Shown one piece after another: positions 60,560 through 64,000 of a stretch of 64,000 nt of DNA. A program made the position numbers and the translations under genes. The notes under the pieces were generated by a model. It had not been told where the DNA came from and did no database searches. It saw nothing but the letters and a program-made list of their open reading frames with translations. Origin of the DNA: Argonema galeatum A003/A1 (GTDB lineage: Bacteria > Cyanobacteriota > Cyanobacteriia > Cyanobacteriales > Aerosakkonemataceae). Numbering within the stretch: position 1 is the first letter of the stretch; every line of letters begins with the position of its first letter. Location of the stretch: NCBI RefSeq assembly GCF_023333595.1, contig NZ_JAIQZM010000006.1:158620-222619 (forward strand), read 5' to 3'.

Positions 60560-62230
60560 ATGAAGTATATACACAAATCCATTGTCATATTAGCAATAGC
60601 TGCTTTACTAGGAAACCTGATAGTTTCTTGTTCTCCAAAGGAAAGTTCTGCACCGAGCGGATCTGCGCGTCCACCCGAATCAGAGGCTCCACTGGCACCA
60701 CCCGCCGCCGCACCCCCAGCACAACAACCTGCCTCATTGCCTACTTCAAAGCGATCGCAGTCTCAAGACCCCTCACCTCAAAAGCCAGATGCCAGACAAG
60801 ACTCTAATGGCGAAACATACGCTCGCATTGATGATAATCCATTTCAAACAGTAAAAAATAGCCCCCTCTCAACATTTTCCATCGACGTAGATACCGCCTC
60901 TTACAGCAATATTCGACGCTTCATCAACTCAGGTCAACTTCCACCAAAAGATGCAGTCCGCCTGGAAGAAATGATTAATTACTTTACCTACGATTATCCA
61001 CAACCAAAAGACTATACTCCATTTTCAGTTACCACAGAAATTTCCGAAGCGCCTTGGAATCCATCTCATAAATTAGTTCAGATTGGATTGCAGGCAAAAC
61101 GGATTTCTATCGAAAATTTACCCTCCAGCAATCTTGTCTTTTTGTTAGACGTTTCCGGTTCTATGGATGAACCAAACAAACTCCCCTTACTCAAATCAGC
61201 TTTGCGTTTGCTTGTCAACGAATTGGGAAGCAAAGACCGAGTTTCTATAGTTGTATATGCTGGTTCAGCAGGCGTAGTTTTACCACCCACTCCTGCAAAT
61301 CAGAAAGAGCAAATCTTAAATGCACTTGAAAAGTTACAAGCGGGTGGTTCCACCGCAGGTGGAGAAGGAATTCAGCTAGCTTATAAAATCGCTAAAGAAA
61401 ACTTTATTCCCTCTGGCAATAATCGCATTATTATCGCAACTGATGGTGATTTTAATGTGGGGATATCCAGCGATACAGCACTGGTGCGCCTGATCGAGCA
61501 GAAACGAAACGAAGGAATTTTACTGACATTACTTGGGTTTGGTATGGGTAATTTGCAAGATGCCAAAATGGAACAACTTGCTGATAAGGGAAACGGGAAT
61601 TATGCTTATATCGATAACATTCTCGAAGCTAATAAAGTCCTGGTAAAACAGATAGGAGGAACTCTTGTCACCGTTGCCAAAGATGTTAAAATTCAAGTGG
61701 AATTCAATCCAGCTAAAGTACAAGGATATCGTTTAGTTGGATATGAAAACCGCATCCTCCAAAATCAAGACTTTAACGATGATAAAAAAGATGCTGGAGA
61801 AATAGGTGCAGGACATTCAGTGACAGCTCTTTACGAGGTTATTCCTGCTGGTGTCAAGAGTGATGTTTCATTGGGTAAAGTTGACTATTTGAAATACCAA
61901 GAAAATACGGTGGCTTCCAATGCTTATCAAAATAACGAATTGATGCAGATAAAGTTACGCTACAAACTACCAAATCAGACAAATTCTCAACTTTTGACAA
62001 CACCAGTATTAGATAAAGGATTGAAACTAAAAGACGCATCCACTAATTTTAGATTTGCATCTGCTGTTGCAGCTTTCGGTATGGTATTGCGCGATTCTGA
62101 GTATAAAGGAAAGGCAAGTTTTGATGAAATTTTGAAGCTCGCAAATGAGTCAAAGGATGTAGATTTAGATGGCTATCGGGCTGAATTTATGCGGTTAGTG
62201 CAAAAAAGTAAAACTTTGAAAAGGTTATAA
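60560..62230 (+). CDS. VWA-domain lipoprotein (YfbK-like, DUF3520 C-terminus)
   Basis: The 556-residue protein starts with a lipoprotein signal (SIVILAIAALLGNLIVSC with the lipobox Cys), then a proline/alanine-rich linker to about 75. A conserved N-terminal domain (NPFQTVKNSPLSTFSIDVDT, DAVRLEEMINYF) precedes the von Willebrand A domain with an intact MIDAS (NLVFLLDVSGSMDEPNK; later IIIATDGDFNVG). The C-terminal part (VKIQVEFNPAKVQGYRLVGY to FMRLVQKSKTLKRL) is the DUF3520 region. Expected at the inner or outer membrane, facing the periplasm; function in bacteria is poorly defined. It is followed after 60 bp by the kinase gene. Confidence 0.9.
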   Translation: MKYIHKSIVILAIAALLGNLIVSCSPKESSAPSGSARPPESEAPLAPPAAAPPAQQPASLPTSKRSQSQDPSPQKPDARQDSNGETYARIDDNPFQTVKNSPLSTFSIDVDTASYSNIRRFINSGQLPPKDAVRLEEMINYFTYDYPQPKDYTPFSVTTEISEAPWNPSHKLVQIGLQAKRISIENLPSSNLVFLLDVSGSMDEPNKLPLLKSALRLLVNELGSKDRVSIVVYAGSAGVVLPPTPANQKEQILNALEKLQAGGSTAGGEGIQLAYKIAKENFIPSGNNRIIIATDGDFNVGISSDTALVRLIEQKRNEGILLTLLGFGMGNLQDAKMEQLADKGNGNYAYIDNILEANKVLVKQIGGTLVTVAKDVKIQVEFNPAKVQGYRLVGYENRILQNQDFNDDKKDAGEIGAGHSVTALYEVIPAGVKSDVSLGKVDYLKYQENTVASNAYQNNELMQIKLRYKLPNQTNSQLLTTPVLDKGLKLKDASTNFRFASAVAAFGMVLRDSEYKGKASFDEILKLANESKDVDLDGYRAEFMRLVQKSKTLKRL

Positions 62231-62290
62231 TCTATCCAAACAATATTCAATCAGATCTGAAATCCGTGTTTATCTGTGGTTGAAATAACT

Positions 62291-63580
62291 ATGGACAGTA
62301 TTCAGAAAGACAATAACCTTGCATCAAACTACTCTACTGGAAACAATTTTCCAGATTTTATTGAACAAGGCTATCAAGTTGAGCGTTTGTTGGGACATAA
62401 TCGCGCTGGTGGTCGAGTTACTTACTTAGCAACCAGTATAAAAACTGAGCGGCAGGTAGTAATTAAACAATTTCAATTTGCTATAATTGGAGCTAGTTGG
62501 TCAGAATACAAGGCGCATCAACAAGAAATTAAAGTTTTGCAACAGCTAAATTCACCCAGTATCCCCAAGTACTTAGATTCTTTTGAAACAAGTACGGGAT
62601 TTTGTCTAGTACAAGAATATAAAAAAGCTCCCTCCTTAGCTGAGGCGCAAAACTTTACGCTGGAAGAGATAGAGCAAATTGCGATCGCACTTTTAGAGGT
62701 CTTAGTTTACCTGCAACAGCAAGTTCCGACCGTGTTTCATAGAGATATTAAACCAGAGAATATTTTAGTCGATCGTCAAAGTAAAATAAAAGTTTACTTA
62801 GTGGATTTTGGTTTGGCTAAAATCGGGGGTGAAGAAGTGGGTGCCAGTAGTGCAGTTAAAGGCACTTTGGGATTTATGCCGCCAGAACAAATTTTTAATC
62901 GCCAACTGACAGAAGCTTCCGATTTGTATAGTTTAGGGACTACATTAATTTGTTTGTTGACAAAGACGAAATCATCTGATATTGGCAATTTAATCGATGA
63001 ATCTTATTGCATCAACTTTAAACCACTATTGCCAAATCTCAGTCCCCAGTTTACAGATTGGCTTTCTAAAATGGTGGCACCTAATTTGAAAAATCGCTAT
63101 CCCAAAGCAGCGATCGCTCTGAATGCGCTTCAATCTATTAAACTACAAGATAGGATCGACAGCACTAGGCAATTAAAAAAGACAACAACCAGAATTTTGC
63201 TGCTCAAGTTTGGGCTATTTGCTGTGTGCCTCACAAGTGCGCTCGCAACTTTACATATCCTCAAACCTATAACTGGTGAAAATGCTATTCGACAATTGCA
63301 AGAAAATCGTCAATGTTTGGGGTGTAATTTGAGGGAAGTTAACCTCAGCGGTATGGATCTTAAGGGTGTTGATTTAACAGGTGCCGATTTAACTAGAGCC
63401 GATTTGAGAAGCGCTGAACTGGAGAATGTTAAATTAACAGATGCTAATTTGACAGATGCCGATTTAAGAGGTGCCTATCTAGGAAGTGCTAACCTAACTG
63501 CTGCCAATTTGACAGGTACTAACTTAGGCAGCGCCGATCTAAGAGGTGCCATTATGCCTGATGGTTCCGTTCATCCTTGA
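62291..63580 (+). CDS. Ser/Thr protein kinase with exported pentapeptide-repeat domain
   Basis: ATG 62291 (429 residues) is preferred; a GTG at 62276 would start inside a dispersed TTTATCTGTGG repeat. The cytoplasmic kinase has YQVERLLGHNRAGGRVTYLA, VVIKQF with the Lys, catalytic loop FHRDIKPENILVDR and VDFGLAK, so it looks active. One transmembrane helix (FGLFAVCLTSALATLHIL, about 308) leads to a periplasmic tail: NAIRQLQENRQCLGCNL, then about 17 pentapeptides. The CxxC cap before the repeats is shared with the secreted protein at 49081-49692. The kinase may respond to a signal sensed by the tail, which is inference. It follows the VWA lipoprotein gene on the same strand. Confidence 0.9.
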   Translation: MDSIQKDNNLASNYSTGNNFPDFIEQGYQVERLLGHNRAGGRVTYLATSIKTERQVVIKQFQFAIIGASWSEYKAHQQEIKVLQQLNSPSIPKYLDSFETSTGFCLVQEYKKAPSLAEAQNFTLEEIEQIAIALLEVLVYLQQQVPTVFHRDIKPENILVDRQSKIKVYLVDFGLAKIGGEEVGASSAVKGTLGFMPPEQIFNRQLTEASDLYSLGTTLICLLTKTKSSDIGNLIDESYCINFKPLLPNLSPQFTDWLSKMVAPNLKNRYPKAAIALNALQSIKLQDRIDSTRQLKKTTTRILLLKFGLFAVCLTSALATLHILKPITGENAIRQLQENRQCLGCNLREVNLSGMDLKGVDLTGADLTRADLRSAELENVKLTDANLTDADLRGAYLGSANLTAANLTGTNLGSADLRGAIMPDGSVHP

Positions 63581-63587
63581 AAGCACA

Positions 63588-63666
63588 AGCATAATTAAAT
63601 GTAAAACTCCAGGCCCGTAGAAACCCGGTTTCTGGGTCTTCAGTTTATTTAGGCTCACCTACTTAA
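63588..63666. mobile_element. Miniature inverted-repeat element, second copy (partial)
   Basis: GCATAATTAAATGTAAAACT, CCAGGCCC, AGAAACCCGG, TTCAGTTTATTTA and GCTCACCTACTTA follow in the same order as in the reverse complement of 53378-53499, with the left arm lost. It lies between the kinase and the disrupted lipoprotein gene. Confidence 0.7.
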
Positions 63667-63706
63667 AGAAAAGTTCATAATAGTAGATACCACAGTCCCC
63701 AAAACC

Positions 63707-63923
63707 ATGACATTGGCCAACTTCTCTGCCAAAACACCAGCCATTTATCGGTTGCTGCTGCTAACGGTAGCAGGGGCGACGTTTATAGGCGGTTGCTCGC
63801 AGCTTCCCAGAGCATCTTCTTCTCCTCAAGAGTCGATCGCTCCTCCTCCTACTTCTACTCCTACTCCCAGCAATCTCGGCAATACCACCAGTCGTTCTTT
63901 GCCAGTAAGAGATGACACGGATA
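63707..63923 (+). pseudogene. 5' part of an exported (lipo)protein gene, apparently interrupted by an IS
   Basis: ATG 63707 opens a frame: MTLANFSAKTPAIYRLLLLT then VAGATFIGGCSQ, a lipoprotein-type signal with Cys, and a Ser/Pro/Thr linker ending SLPVRDDTD. From here on (about 63923) the sequence becomes an IS200/IS605-type end, although the frame stays open to the window edge. The linker followed by VRDDT resembles the N-terminus of cyanobacterial HtrA/HhoA-type proteases (where NFIV often follows), but that identification is weak because the catalytic part is not present. Confidence 0.5.
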
Positions 63924-64000
63924 GTGACATACTCCTACACCAACCTTTCAGGTATGGTGTAGGCTTCTCGCAGCCCGATGAAGGGTATGCAAGATTTCCT
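63924..64000 (-). mobile_element. Right end of an IS200/IS605-type (TnpB) element, cut by the window
   Basis: Read on the minus strand, the segment is GAAGCCTACACCA, loop, TGGTGTAGGAGTATGTCAC. The hairpin (63934-63963) has a 9-bp stem, a further 4-bp inner stem (ACCT/AGGT) and a TTC loop. GAAGCC before and GTCAC after the hairpin match the remnant at 28061-28268 and the ends I know from cyanobacterial TnpB-only elements. If right, tnpB lies just beyond 64000 on the minus strand. Confidence 0.6.

Noticed and set aside
1..64000. tRNA and rRNA genes
   Set aside because: No cloverleaf with GGTTCRANNCC T-arm plus matching acceptor was found by eye; a tRNAscan-SE run would settle it.

Overview
The window is chromosomal DNA of a filamentous, non-marine cyanobacterium, most likely an Oscillatoriales-type organism (Microcoleus/Oscillatoria/Kamptonema-like). 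Direct evidence is the dense scatter of the HIP1 octamer GCGATCGC and its GATCG core, heptameric short tandem repeats (AAAATCT, TTTTGAC, ACTGACA, GTGCTGA), many palindromic miniature repeats, and cyanobacterial gene families: iron-uptake porin with an SLH domain, SYCRP1-like Crp regulator, Uma2 endonuclease, CHAT, NB-ARC and NACHT proteins, pentapeptide-repeat proteins and giant Ser/Thr-His kinases. No tRNA, rRNA or CRISPR array was seen.

Layout. 1-3.1 kb: surface proteins (start of an exosortase-type surface protein and a PA14/M23 protein). 3.5-6.2 kb: a NB-ARC NTPase, TPR protein and pilin-like DUF2690 protein transcribed together. 6.3-17.7 kb: housekeeping and mixed genes (Rpn-type nuclease, pgeF, birA, a repeat-rich M23 peptidase, riboflavin synthase, DUF151 nuclease, ferredoxin-type aldo/keto reductase, Uma2, PotD-like binding protein). 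18-28 kb: a 1810-residue Ser/Thr kinase-AAA-GAF-histidine kinase, cobT with a DUF2232 membrane protein, universal stress protein, Crp regulator. 28.8-38 kb: an acidic coiled-coil protein plus an Hsp70/actin-fold protein, a sugar transferase, then pentapeptide protein, outer-membrane barrel and exported CHAT protease. 38-43 kb: MuiA-like protein, small envelope proteins, metF, trpS. 43-48.7 kb: SH3 protein, a small-protein/retropepsin-like pair, and a NACHT-HEAT NTPase whose N-terminal domain is cut off by an in-frame TGA. 49-53 kb: two secreted pentapeptide proteins and the porin. 53.5-60.2 kb: sppA, fni, pyrR, dnaN, a DnaA-box cluster (probable oriC) and dnaA, all on the minus strand. 60.5-64 kb: VWA lipoprotein, a Ser/Thr kinase with an exported pentapeptide tail, and a lipoprotein gene apparently interrupted by the right end of an IS200/IS605 (TnpB-type) element that runs out of the window.

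The most notable theme is repeat biology. Several families of 60-140 bp palindromic elements sit between genes, and some lie in frame inside coding sequences: one in the Hsp70-like gene, one in the CHAT gene, and three different families in the NACHT gene. Two IS200/IS605-type right-end hairpins are also visible, one beside the Crp gene with a TnpB-like C-terminal remnant. Candidate poorly described modules are the NB-ARC/TPR/pilin-DUF2690 operon, the small-protein/retropepsin pair, and the pentapeptide/barrel/CHAT cluster. All family assignments are from reading motifs by eye; no database search was run.
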